In this document: one piece after another, positions 8,716 to 17,005 of the stretch
Layout: the number at the start of each line of letters is the position of its first letter
How positions within the stretch are numbered: the first letter of the stretch is position 1
NCBI GenBank assembly: GCA_036564245.1
Contig: DATCKU010000042.1
Location: 1-64,000, forward strand
From: Thermasporomyces sp036564245
GTDB taxonomy: Bacteria; Actinomycetota; Actinomycetes; Propionibacteriales; Actinopolymorphaceae
DNA: 64,000 nucleotides
Direction: 5' to 3'
Position numbers and translations under genes: made by a program
Notes under the pieces: generated by a model
The model's database searches: none
What the model saw: the letters and a program-made list of their open reading frames with translations, nothing else
What the model was told of the DNA's origin: nothing

Positions 8716-9884
8716 TGCCGGATCGATCAGCGGGTATCGAGCAACCGTTGGTCGCGGAGCTCCTTCGGGTCAGGATCCTGGAGGCACCGCTCACCTCGGT
8801 AGTCCCGATGTCCTTCTCTTCGCTGCGAGCCCGCCGGGTCTGTCTCGTGGAGGTCCACGCGGACGGTGCCGTCGGCGTGGGGGAAAGCTGGATCAACTAC
8901 CCCGACTGGGTGGTCAGTGAACGCATCGCGACCCTCTCCGAGGGCGTCGCCGGCGTGCTCCTCGGCAGCGACGTACGTGACCCTTCGGCCTCACTGAGGC
9001 GATTGTCAGCGGCGCTGCTTCCGTTGGGTCGCCAGTGGGGAGCACCAGGACCGATCTGGCAGGCGATCAGCGGAGTAGAACTTGCTCTCTGGGACCTCGC
9101 GGGCAAGGTGACGTCCCGCGCCGTCGCGGAGTTGCTTGCCAACGGTACACCGCGCTCCACGGTGCCGGCGTACGCGTCTGGTGTTGGTCCTACCGATGTC
9201 GAAGTGTTGTGTGAGAGGGCACTCTCCCTCGGCCTCGGTGCGATAAAGGTCAAGCTCGGCTTCGGTTATGAGACCGATGCGGAGACGCTGCGCACCGCGC
9301 GTGACGTTTGTGGGGACGACATCCGGCTGCTTGCCGACGCCAACCAGGCATGGGACCTCGCCACGGCCATCGACATGTCCACCGTGTTGAAGGCGCATCG
9401 GGTGGAGTGGATCGAGGAACCTCTCGCCGGTAACGCGGTTGCCGACCTCGAGGAGTTCGCTGAACGAACCGGCCTCCCTGTCGCGACTGGAGAGAACGTG
9501 TATGGACTGGACACCTTCGCTGAGTACGTCCAGTCACCGGCCGTCCGGCAGGTCCAGCCTGACGTGTCGAAGACTGGTGGTCTCGCAGTCGCAGCAGCGG
9601 TCGCCGACCTCGCTGCCGAAGCAGGCGTGGGTGTGAGCCCGCACTGCTACGGCGGTGCGCTGTGTCTCGCGGCCAGTGTCCATTTGGGTGGAGCCTTCGA
9701 CCAGGTCGATTGGGTCGAGCTCGACGTACGCGACAACCCTTTGCGGTCGGACCTGCTGAGCTCACCACTGGTGGTGCGCGACGGCGTTGTCCAGGTGCCA
9801 ACACACGCTGGACTCGCTGGCGAGCTGGATCCGGACGTTGTCCGCCAGTACCAGGTCTATCAAGCAGATCGGAAGCGACCATGA
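8712..9884 (+). CDS. Mandelate racemase/muconate lactonizing enzyme-family protein (likely acid sugar dehydratase or racemase)
   Basis: Enolase-superfamily enzyme, 390 aa. Catalytic and metal residues of the mandelate racemase subgroup are in place: KxK base Lys179/Lys181 (IKVKLGFG), Mg ligands Asp209 (LLADANQAWD), Glu235 (WIEEPL) and Glu261 (ATGENV), a His-Asp dyad from Asp284 (VQPDVSKTGG) and His311 (SPHCYGGA), and Glu336. Such proteins abstract the alpha-proton of a carboxylate and usually dehydrate sugar acids or racemise 2-hydroxyacids. The start ATG at 8712 overlaps the previous stop; an ATG at 8715 is equally possible. Sits between a beta-hydroxyacid dehydrogenase and an aldehyde dehydrogenase, consistent with a hydroxyacid catabolic route. 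Confidence 0.88.
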   Translation: MMPDRSAGIEQPLVAELLRVRILEAPLTSVVPMSFSSLRARRVCLVEVHADGAVGVGESWINYPDWVVSERIATLSEGVAGVLLGSDVRDPSASLRRLSAALLPLGRQWGAPGPIWQAISGVELALWDLAGKVTSRAVAELLANGTPRSTVPAYASGVGPTDVEVLCERALSLGLGAIKVKLGFGYETDAETLRTARDVCGDDIRLLADANQAWDLATAIDMSTVLKAHRVEWIEEPLAGNAVADLEEFAERTGLPVATGENVYGLDTFAEYVQSPAVRQVQPDVSKTGGLAVAAAVADLAAEAGVGVSPHCYGGALCLAASVHLGGAFDQVDWVELDVRDNPLRSDLLSSPLVVRDGVVQVPTHAGLAGELDPDVVRQYQVYQADRKRP

Positions 9885-11338
9885 GTGCTACATCGCAGTT
9901 CTCCGAGACTCTCCTGTCGACGCCGGACGGTACGTGCCCCGCGACCAGGGTCGCGGGCAGCGACCATGCCGGTGAGGCAGGGCACACCATCGTCGACCCG
10001 GCATCGGGAAAAGAGGTCGCTCAGGTCGGATGGGCTGGGCCTGAGCTGGTCGACGAAGCTGTCGAGGTGGCCGTCGCCTCGTGGCCGGGTTGGGCGGAGA
10101 AGTCGGCGCGTCAACGCGGAGAGGCGCTGCGCCGGATTGCAGGTGATCTGCGCGACGCGACAGACCGGCTTGCTCAGCTGATCACCGCGGAGTCCGGAAA
10201 GCGACTGGCGGAAGCACGTGCAGAGGTCGCCTTCTCTGCCGACTACTTCGACTGGTTCGCCGAAGCTGCCGCGACCGCCGCCACCGCCGATCAACGCGTC
10301 ACCCCGAACCGGCGGTTCCTCGTCAACCGACAGCCGGTCGGTGTGGTAGCGGCGCTCACTCCGTGGAACTTCCCACTGTCCATCCCAGCTCGCAAGCTGG
10401 CACCAGCGCTCGCGGCTGGCTGCCCGGTCGTTCTGAAGCCGTCGGAGCTGACGCCGCTGGCGGCGTATGAACTGGTGCGGATCTGCGAGCGGCATCTGCC
10501 GTCAGGCGTGGTCGGATTCGTCCTCGGTGACGGCGAGGTCGTGAGCAACGCGCTGGTGGACCATCGCGACGTGGCCTGTGTGACGTTCACCGGCTCGACC
10601 CGAGTCGGTGCTCTCGTCGCGGCACGGGCCGCGACCAGCTTCACGCGTGTGACGCTCGAGCTGGGCGGCAAGGCGCCATTCATCGTCTGCGAGGACGCCG
10701 ACCTCGAGCGGGCGGTAGAGATCCTCTTGGTCGCGAAGTTTCGCAACAACGGCGCCTCCTGCATCGCTGCCAACAACGTCTTCGTGCATCAGTCGCGCTA
10801 CACGGACGTGCTCGACCTGCTGGTAGATCGGGTTCGATCGCTTCGAGTCGGTGATCCCCGAGACGAGGAGACGGAGCTGGGTCCGCTGATCCAGCCAGCA
10901 CATGTCGAACGCCTAAGGAACCTCGTCGAACAGGCTCGCGAGTCCGGTTGCCGCGTGTGGAGTGGTGGACCTGTGCCGGCCCAGGGAAACTTCATGGAGC
11001 CGACCCTGGTGGAGACGCTCACGGACCTGACGTTGTGGAACGGTGAGATCTTCGGCCCGGTCTGTGCCGTCCGGCCGTTCGCGAACGAAGACGCCGTGGT
11101 CAATGAGGTGAACACTTGGGGCTGCGGTCTCGGCGGCTACGTCGTCTCCTCTGACAGCGAGCGAGGCGCGCGGCTGGCGGAGCGACTGCGGATCGGCATC
11201 GTCGGAGTCAACAACGGTGCGCCGAACACACCTGAGGTGCCCTTCGGCGGATTCGGCAGCAGCGGAATCGGCCGCGAAGGTGGCATGTCGGGCTTGTACG
11301 AGTTCACCGAGGAGCAGACCGTCTCGGTCGCTCGCTGA
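9881..11338 (+). CDS. Aldehyde dehydrogenase (succinate-semialdehyde dehydrogenase-like)
   Basis: NAD(P)-dependent aldehyde dehydrogenase, 485 aa, starting at ATG 9881 with a 4-nt overlap. Catalytic Glu260 (LELGGKAPF) and nucleophile Cys294 (NNGASCIAANN) are present; cofactor region TPWNFPLSIPARKLAPALAAG is canonical. Resembles class I semialdehyde dehydrogenases such as GabD or 2-oxoglutarate-semialdehyde dehydrogenase. In the operon it would oxidise the semialdehyde end product of the MR/MLE and beta-hydroxyacid dehydrogenase steps. It differs clearly from the second aldehyde dehydrogenase at 17.0 kb, so this is not a recent duplication. Confidence 0.9.
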   Translation: MSATSQFSETLLSTPDGTCPATRVAGSDHAGEAGHTIVDPASGKEVAQVGWAGPELVDEAVEVAVASWPGWAEKSARQRGEALRRIAGDLRDATDRLAQLITAESGKRLAEARAEVAFSADYFDWFAEAAATAATADQRVTPNRRFLVNRQPVGVVAALTPWNFPLSIPARKLAPALAAGCPVVLKPSELTPLAAYELVRICERHLPSGVVGFVLGDGEVVSNALVDHRDVACVTFTGSTRVGALVAARAATSFTRVTLELGGKAPFIVCEDADLERAVEILLVAKFRNNGASCIAANNVFVHQSRYTDVLDLLVDRVRSLRVGDPRDEETELGPLIQPAHVERLRNLVEQARESGCRVWSGGPVPAQGNFMEPTLVETLTDLTLWNGEIFGPVCAVRPFANEDAVVNEVNTWGCGLGGYVVSSDSERGARLAERLRIGIVGVNNGAPNTPEVPFGGFGSSGIGREGGMSGLYEFTEEQTVSVAR

Positions 11339-11372
11339 ACGAAACGACGACGACGGAGAGGGCGATCACGAC

Positions 11373-12785
11373 GTGCGCGTAAGGCTCGAGTATGGCGTCG
11401 GGCACATGGACGTGGACCTACCGGAGAACGCTGTGGTCGTACGTGCCGGCGAGTCGCACGTGGAGCCGCCGCCGCTGGCTGATCCGGTGGCAGCGACCCG
11501 CGAAGCGCTCGCCAACCCGCTGGGCTGCCCGCCGATCCGTGAACTCGTCGGGCCCAAGTCGCGCGTGACCATCGCCTTTCCGGATCGGGTCAAAGGCGGT
11601 ACCCGCGCCACGGCACACCGTAAAGTCGCGGTTCCCCTGCTGCTGGACGAGTTGGAACGTGCCGGTGTACGACTCGAAAACGTCACGCTGGTCAACGCCA
11701 TCGGCCTGCATCGGAAGAACACCGTGACGGAGATGGCGGAGCTGCTGGGTGAGGACGTCATCCGACGTGTCGGCCCAGACCGAGTGGTCAACCACGATGC
11801 CGAGGATCCCGACGGCATGGTCACGCTGGAACCGTCCCACCTCGGTGACGTGGTCACCGTGAACCGTCGGGTCGTGGAGTCGGACCTCACGATCCTCGTC
11901 AGCCATGCCGCAGGGAATCCCTACGGCGGCTTCAGCGGTGGCTCGAAGATGCCGTCCACCGGACTCACCGGCTGGCGGTCCATCCGGTGTCATCACACGC
12001 CGGCGACCATGGCCCGCCCCGACTTCGCGCCGCCGACGACAGGGAGCCATTTCCGGTCGCAGCTGGCCTCGATCCGAGAGCGCATAGAGGCCGCCATGCC
12101 ACAACCCTTTTTCACAGTGGATGCGGTCTTGGACAGTCAGTCTCGGCAACTGGGTATCCGGGCAGGTCGGATCAGGGATGTCGAGGAGGCGACATGGGGC
12201 CTGGCGCGATGTCGCACAGAGGTGACGATCCCGGGCCCACCAGCGGACGTGCTTCTGGTGGGCATGCCGCGTGACTTCCACTACGGCCGAGGCATGGGCA
12301 CCAACCCCATCCTGATGATGCAGGCGATCGGGGCGTCTGTGGTGCGGGCACGCGGGGCCTTGCGGAAGGATCCGGTCGTGATCGCCGCGTCAGCCTGCGA
12401 CGGTTGGTTCAACGCCGAGGAGTTCCCGCCCTACGCCGCGGCCTACCAGCTGCTGCAGTCCTGCGACCACCCGCATGCGATGGTCAATTATGAGGAGACA
12501 TTCTGCACGCAGCCGAAGTGGATCAATGCGTATCGGCACGAGTTCGGATACCACCCGTTCCATGCGTTCTCGATGATCTACATGGGCGCGGTGGCCCGCG
12601 ACGTGGCACAGGCCATATATATCGCGGGGGCACAAAGTCCCGAACACGCGACTGGGATGGGAGCCATTCCGACCGCCACCGTAGACGAGGCGCTCGCCGA
12701 AGCGACCCGTCTCTTTGGCACGGAACCACGAGTGCTGGTAGTCCCGGAACTCTCCAAGCCCGGCTACCACCTGCGCGTCGAGTAA
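11373..12785 (+). CDS. LarA-like protein (lactate racemase family, DUF2088)
   Basis: Last gene of the operon, 470 aa from GTG 11373 (RBS GGAGAGGG). The N-terminal DUF2088 domain keeps the residues that in LarA act with the nickel-pincer (NPN) cofactor: His113 in AIGLHRKNT, His178 in VSHAAGNPYGG and Lys192 in GFSGGSKM. LarA relatives racemise lactate, malate and short sugar acids. The C-terminal half (YEETFCTQPKWINAY, GYHPFHAFSMIYMG) is less familiar and longer than lactate racemase itself. No larB, larC or larE cofactor genes occur in the window, so cofactor would have to come from elsewhere, or this member works differently. In context it may set the stereochemistry of the acid handled by the MR/MLE enzyme. 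Confidence 0.85.
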   Translation: MRVRLEYGVGHMDVDLPENAVVVRAGESHVEPPPLADPVAATREALANPLGCPPIRELVGPKSRVTIAFPDRVKGGTRATAHRKVAVPLLLDELERAGVRLENVTLVNAIGLHRKNTVTEMAELLGEDVIRRVGPDRVVNHDAEDPDGMVTLEPSHLGDVVTVNRRVVESDLTILVSHAAGNPYGGFSGGSKMPSTGLTGWRSIRCHHTPATMARPDFAPPTTGSHFRSQLASIRERIEAAMPQPFFTVDAVLDSQSRQLGIRAGRIRDVEEATWGLARCRTEVTIPGPPADVLLVGMPRDFHYGRGMGTNPILMMQAIGASVVRARGALRKDPVVIAASACDGWFNAEEFPPYAAAYQLLQSCDHPHAMVNYEETFCTQPKWINAYRHEFGYHPFHAFSMIYMGAVARDVAQAIYIAGAQSPEHATGMGAIPTATVDEALAEATRLFGTEPRVLVVPELSKPGYHLRVE

Positions 12786-12822
12786 CTGCTGTTGGAGATC
12801 ATGGCGCTCCCCAGCAGCAAAG

Positions 12823-13614
12823 TCAGCCGTTGCGGATCTGGTCGAGATAGTTGTAAGCGGTGACTCGGGATATTCCGAGGCGCCGCGAGACCCGATCAAC
12901 GGCCCGCTTGACGAAGAAGGCTCCTTTGCTGTCGAGGAAGCGTAAGACCTCGATCTTGTCTTCCCGATCCATCAGCGCTACCGACTTGCCCGACTGCGCG
13001 ATTGCCGTCTCGATGAGTTCATCGAGGACCTCGTTGATGTCGGTCGCGAAGACCTCGTGGATTCGTCGTGTTTCAGGGGCCGGCAACAGGGTGTCAAGGG
13101 CCGACCTGGCCGCTTGTAGGGGTGTCAGATCGACGTTCACAGCGAACGCCGCAGCCACTTGACCGTCATGGCCGCGGAGGTAGACGACCGAGCACCGCAG
13201 CTCCCTGCCATCGGCGGTCCGGGCGAGGTAACCGAACTCGTTATGGTCGCGGTCTTCCTCCCGGAGCAATTCCAGGCCGAGGTTAGTCGAGGGGCCGCCC
13301 ACTTTACGGCCGGTGACGTGACCGTTCTCGATGGCCACCAAGGTGTGGTCAAGCTCTCGTTTCGATAGGTCGTGGAGGACAACCTCACAGTGCGGGCCGA
13401 CGGACGCGGCGATCGCTTTCATCACAGGTTCGAGAAGTTGTCGGAGTTCATCGACCTTGGTCACGTTAAATACTGGGGCGTCGTCAGCGTTCTGACCGGT
13501 TTCGGACACGGGCCCCGATGATGCCGCAGGCCTAGGGCCCGTCTTGCTGGCTGGGCGCGCGGCGGGGCGCTGATCCTTGCGTGGCGACACAGTCTCCCCA
13601 TGCGGAGCGGCCAC
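12823..13614 (-). CDS. YheO/DauR-like PAS-HTH transcriptional regulator
   Basis: Regulator of 263 aa. After a low-complexity proline/alanine-rich lead (start at GTG 13614 uncertain) comes a YheO-like PAS domain (about residues 58-165: VMKAIAASVGPHCEVVLHDLSKRELDHT.., NLGLELLREE) and a C-terminal helix-turn-helix (SKGAFFVKRAVDRVSRRLGISRVTAYNYL). The characterised relative DauR controls D-arginine catabolism in Pseudomonas. Here it is divergent from an operon ending in an N-acyl-D-amino-acid deacylase, which supports a role in sensing a D-amino acid or derivative. It is convergent with the LarA-like gene. Confidence 0.85.
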   Translation of the reverse strand: MAAPHGETVSPRKDQRPAARPASKTGPRPAASSGPVSETGQNADDAPVFNVTKVDELRQLLEPVMKAIAASVGPHCEVVLHDLSKRELDHTLVAIENGHVTGRKVGGPSTNLGLELLREEDRDHNEFGYLARTADGRELRCSVVYLRGHDGQVAAAFAVNVDLTPLQAARSALDTLLPAPETRRIHEVFATDINEVLDELIETAIAQSGKSVALMDREDKIEVLRFLDSKGAFFVKRAVDRVSRRLGISRVTAYNYLDQIRNG

Positions 13615-13682
13615 AGGAGTGGCTGGCCGGATGAGACAGATGATCCGTCGTGGTGAGGTCGAAAGAATTTCTATCCACCACC

Positions 13683-13697
13683 TTGACGTTTTGTCAA
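13683..13697. promoter_or_regulatory. Inverted repeat TTGAC-N5-GTCAA, possible operator
   Basis: Perfect 5-bp arms in the 164-base gap between the divergent YheO-type regulator and the second importer operon. The left arm could also be part of a -35 element (TTGACG), although no convincing -10 follows. Position suggests a site for the regulator; arms are short, so chance is possible. Confidence 0.4.
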
Positions 13698-13778
13698 TCT
13701 CGCCGCCAGACTCAGCGGCGTCGACAGCGATGTCGCGTGATTAGGCCCAGGTCCACGCCAGGACGAAGGACTGATCGC

Positions 13779-15227
13779 ATGACCTCATGTCACCCGCTTC
13801 GACGACGACTCGCCCTTGCGATGATCGTCTTCCTGTGCGCAGGGCTTTCGGCGTGCGGACTGCGCGGTGGTAACGACCCCAACACGATCACCGTGCTGGC
13901 TGTCCAGGACCCGTTCTTCTACGGTCTTCAAAAGCTCCTTCCCGAATTCGAGAAGGAAACAGGTATCCGGGTCAGGCTTGAAGGCGTCGACTACAACACG
14001 CTCAACGCACGGTCGACGAACTCCTTCCTGACCCGTCAAAGCGACATCGACGTCATTAGCCCAGACTCGATGTGGCTCTCCCGTTTCGTGAACAGCGGGT
14101 GGCTCGAAGACCTGACCCCGCTCATTCGCCGGGATCGCCACGAAGTGCGCCCCGACGACTTCATCCCAGGCGCGGTCCACAGCCTGAGCGAATGGAAGGG
14201 CGGCATCTACACGCTTCCCGTGGCGGCGTACGGCACGGTCGTCCTCTACCGGCCGGATGTCTTCAACGAGCTAGGGCTCCCGATGCCGCCGGCCAAGCCA
14301 TCCCCTGAATGGACATGGGACGCCTACCTCGAGACGATCAAAGCCATTGACGGCAAGACGGTCAATGGCCAGCGGATGTACGGGACTGTTGTCGCTGGCT
14401 CCGGTCCGCAGCCCGTTTTGCACATGTACAGCCAGGTGGCTGCGAGCAAGGGCGTCCGCTGGTTTGCCAGCTTTCCCGACTCTCAACGGTGGGATTTCAC
14501 CCCGCAGCTGGACTCACCGGAGAACCTCGAAGCTCTCACGTACTTCCGCGAGCTGTATCGACACTCACCGCCGGAGAGTATCAACTACCTGTGGTTCGAT
14601 GCCGGTACCGCCTTTTCTACGGGGAAGGTCGGAATGTTCTACTGGTGGACGCCGTACGCCTATCTCGTGCGTAAGTCCAGCTACATGGGAACGAAGGACT
14701 CCGCGGTGGTCGGTAAGTATGCCGTCGCCGCACTCCCGCAGGAGCCAGGCAAGGAGCAAGTGAGCAACGTCGGAGGGTATGCCTTCGGCATCAGCAGCTA
14801 CTCGGAGAAGAAGGCCGCGGCCTGGACGTTCGTCAAGTGGGCATCGAGCGCCGAGACCCAAAAGAAGATGGCCTTGCTGCCAGGTCACCAGTTCGCCGAC
14901 TTCGCCCGCCGGTCTCTCTACTCCGACCCGGAGCTACTCAAGGTCTACGACTATCTGCCGACCCAGCTCAGCGTCCTGGAAAAGGGCGACGGCAAGGTGG
15001 CCCGCCCACCGATCCCCAACTACACCACCCTTGAGGGTGACTACGGACAAGCCCTCAACCAGATGCTGGCCGGTGAACTCACACCTCAAGAGACCGCAGA
15101 GCAGGTGCAGGCGAAAGTTATAGAGATCCTACGCAACGAGCACTACCTGCCGTGGCGCCAACCGAGCTACGCCGACACTGTGGAGTCAACCACTCGACTC
15201 CTGGAGCGATTGGGGAGGCCGGAGTGA
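13779..15227 (+). CDS. ABC importer substrate-binding lipoprotein, sugar type (SBP family 1)
   Basis: First gene of the second operon, 482 aa, ATG 13779 preceded by AGGACGAAGG. Signal peptide with lipobox LSAC. Mature protein has the maltose-binding-like fold: DPNTITVLAVQDPFFYGLQKLLPEFEKETGIRVRLEGVDYNTL, VDVISPDSMWLSRFVNSGWLEDLTPL, and a YALPVAAYG-like hinge (YTLPVAAYGTVVLYRPDVF). Works with the next two permeases; no ATPase gene follows. Ligand unknown; a glycosylated or N-acylated amino compound would fit the neighbouring enzymes. Confidence 0.88.
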   Translation: MTSCHPLRRRLALAMIVFLCAGLSACGLRGGNDPNTITVLAVQDPFFYGLQKLLPEFEKETGIRVRLEGVDYNTLNARSTNSFLTRQSDIDVISPDSMWLSRFVNSGWLEDLTPLIRRDRHEVRPDDFIPGAVHSLSEWKGGIYTLPVAAYGTVVLYRPDVFNELGLPMPPAKPSPEWTWDAYLETIKAIDGKTVNGQRMYGTVVAGSGPQPVLHMYSQVAASKGVRWFASFPDSQRWDFTPQLDSPENLEALTYFRELYRHSPPESINYLWFDAGTAFSTGKVGMFYWWTPYAYLVRKSSYMGTKDSAVVGKYAVAALPQEPGKEQVSNVGGYAFGISSYSEKKAAAWTFVKWASSAETQKKMALLPGHQFADFARRSLYSDPELLKVYDYLPTQLSVLEKGDGKVARPPIPNYTTLEGDYGQALNQMLAGELTPQETAEQVQAKVIEILRNEHYLPWRQPSYADTVESTTRLLERLGRPE

Positions 15228-16165
15228 TGACGACGAGTGAGACGGTCGCGATCAGGCAACCCCGCCATTCGAGCCGCCCGATGGCAGGGCAGCGATCTTT
15301 CGCGAACGGCCCGTTGGTGTGGCTACTGCCCTCCATACTGACGCTGTTGGCGGTCAGCCTGTATCCGCAGCTCTATTCGTTGGTCAACAGCTTTCGGTTC
15401 TTCAACCTCGGCGTTTCACCCGAGCCGCTCAACTTCGTCGGGTTGGACAATTTCGCACGAGCGTTTCGTGACGACGGCTTCCTTGGCGCAGTGGGACGGA
15501 CGACGCTTTTCGCCGTAGTCGCGACGACGTTTGAGATCGTGCTCGGGATCTTCATCGCGCTAGTCCTGAACCAGAAGCTCCGCGGGGTCAATGTGGCGCG
15601 GACGCTACTCATCATGCCGACCGCGATCGCACCGGCCGTCGCCGGCCTAGTGTTCCGTCACCTGTACTCGACCGAGGGTGGCCTTGTGCCGTTCCTGCTC
15701 GAAGCGATGGGCGTGGACGTCCCGGCCGAGGGCATCCTCGGTTCGCCCCGGACGGCCTTGCTCGGTGTACTAGCCACGGACGTGTGGCAGTGGACGCCGT
15801 TCGTCGCCCTGATCGTCCTCGCTGGTCTCCAGGGGGTGCCAAGCGAATTGGTGGAGGCGGCGCAGGTCGACGGTGCAAGCCCAGTCCGCGCGTTCTGGTC
15901 GGTAATCCTGCCAATGCTGAAGACCGTGATCGTCACGGTCACCTTGCTGCGGTTCATACAAACGTTCAACGTGTTCGACATCGTCTACGTGGAGACCAGA
16001 GGCGGCCCGGGCGTGAGCACGAACGTGATCGGACTCGACATCTATTACAACGGCCTCAGCTACTACGACATCGGCTACGCGTCTGCTCTTACGTGGATCG
16101 TTGCGATCTTCATCGCGGCAATCATCAACGTCTATTTGGCGACTGCCGGCCGAAGGAACAGGTGA
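15227..16165 (+). CDS. Sugar-type ABC importer permease (MalF/UgpA-like)
   Basis: Membrane permease of 312 aa, six hydrophobic segments, with the EAA loop VPSELVEAAQVDGASPVRAFWSVILPML. The ATG at 15227 overlaps the preceding TGA (TGATG); a GTG at 15224 is an alternative. Pairs with the next gene to form the heterodimeric channel of a CUT1 importer. Confidence 0.9.
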   Translation: MTTSETVAIRQPRHSSRPMAGQRSFANGPLVWLLPSILTLLAVSLYPQLYSLVNSFRFFNLGVSPEPLNFVGLDNFARAFRDDGFLGAVGRTTLFAVVATTFEIVLGIFIALVLNQKLRGVNVARTLLIMPTAIAPAVAGLVFRHLYSTEGGLVPFLLEAMGVDVPAEGILGSPRTALLGVLATDVWQWTPFVALIVLAGLQGVPSELVEAAQVDGASPVRAFWSVILPMLKTVIVTVTLLRFIQTFNVFDIVYVETRGGPGVSTNVIGLDIYYNGLSYYDIGYASALTWIVAIFIAAIINVYLATAGRRNR

Positions 16166-16977
16166 TAGCGGTGTTGCGCAAAGTGCTGCTCTACCTCGCC
16201 CTGGTCGCGATCGTCGTGGTGTTTGTCGTGCCGCTGCTGTGGTTTGTCCTCCTCGCGTTCCGACCGGCCGACGCTGACCCCTTCAGCGTGTTCTTCATCC
16301 CTGATCTGTCGGCGTTCCGTTACGTCTTCGTGTCGCCAGGCATCGGCCTGTCCGCTTTGGTGTCGAGTGTCATCCAGGCAGTCGGAGCGACCACGGTAGC
16401 GCTGCCTCTCGCGATCATGGCGAGTTTTGGACTGACGCGGTTCCGCTACCGCGGCCGTCAGGTCCTGTCGATGTGGTACCTCGGGATGATGCTCGCTCCA
16501 CCCGTGATCTTCGTGATCCCACTGTTTGTTGTCCTGTCTCAAGTCGGTCTCATCGGCGGCGACCTTGGGCTCATGCTCGCCTACCAGACGTTCGCGGTGC
16601 CGCTCGGTGTCCTTCTCATGCGAGGGTTCTTCGAGGAGATCCCTACCGAGATCGAGGAGGCGGCAATGGTCGACGGCTGCGAGCGCTGGCAGATCCTGAT
16701 CCGCATCCTCATACCCATCGTGCGACCAGGCCTGCTCGTTGCCGGGATCTTCGTGTTCTGCTTCTGCTGGAACAACCTCATATTTGCTGTTCCGCTCACA
16801 GGTGGCGAGACGGTGCCGTTGACCGTTCGCGCGTTGAGTTTCTTCGCAACGAGCGGCATCTCCTGGAACTACATTGCCGCGACCGCCACCGCGAGCATGC
16901 TCGTACCGATGGTGCTGTTCTGGATCTTCCGACGTCACCTCGTTGCAGGTCTGACATTTGGCGCGGTGAAGGGATGA
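16162..16977 (+). CDS. Sugar-type ABC importer permease (MalG/UgpE-like)
   Basis: Second permease, 271 aa from GTG 16162, which overlaps the previous stop; an in-frame GTG at 16171 is an alternative. Six hydrophobic segments and EAA loop IPTEIEEAAMVDGCERWQILIRILIPIVRPGL. No dedicated ATPase gene is present, so energy probably comes from a shared MsmX/MsiK-type ATPase elsewhere in the genome, as is common in actinomycetes. Confidence 0.9.
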   Translation: MIAVLRKVLLYLALVAIVVVFVVPLLWFVLLAFRPADADPFSVFFIPDLSAFRYVFVSPGIGLSALVSSVIQAVGATTVALPLAIMASFGLTRFRYRGRQVLSMWYLGMMLAPPVIFVIPLFVVLSQVGLIGGDLGLMLAYQTFAVPLGVLLMRGFFEEIPTEIEEAAMVDGCERWQILIRILIPIVRPGLLVAGIFVFCFCWNNLIFAVPLTGGETVPLTVRALSFFATSGISWNYIAATATASMLVPMVLFWIFRRHLVAGLTFGAVKG

Positions 16978-17005
16978 CCACCCACCTCGACCGGAGGGCG
17001 ACACG

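Noticed and set aside
15784..16161. N-terminal extension of the second permease
   Set aside because: The extended frame overlaps the first permease and is not membrane-like; the GTG at 16162 with a 4-nt overlap is the natural start.
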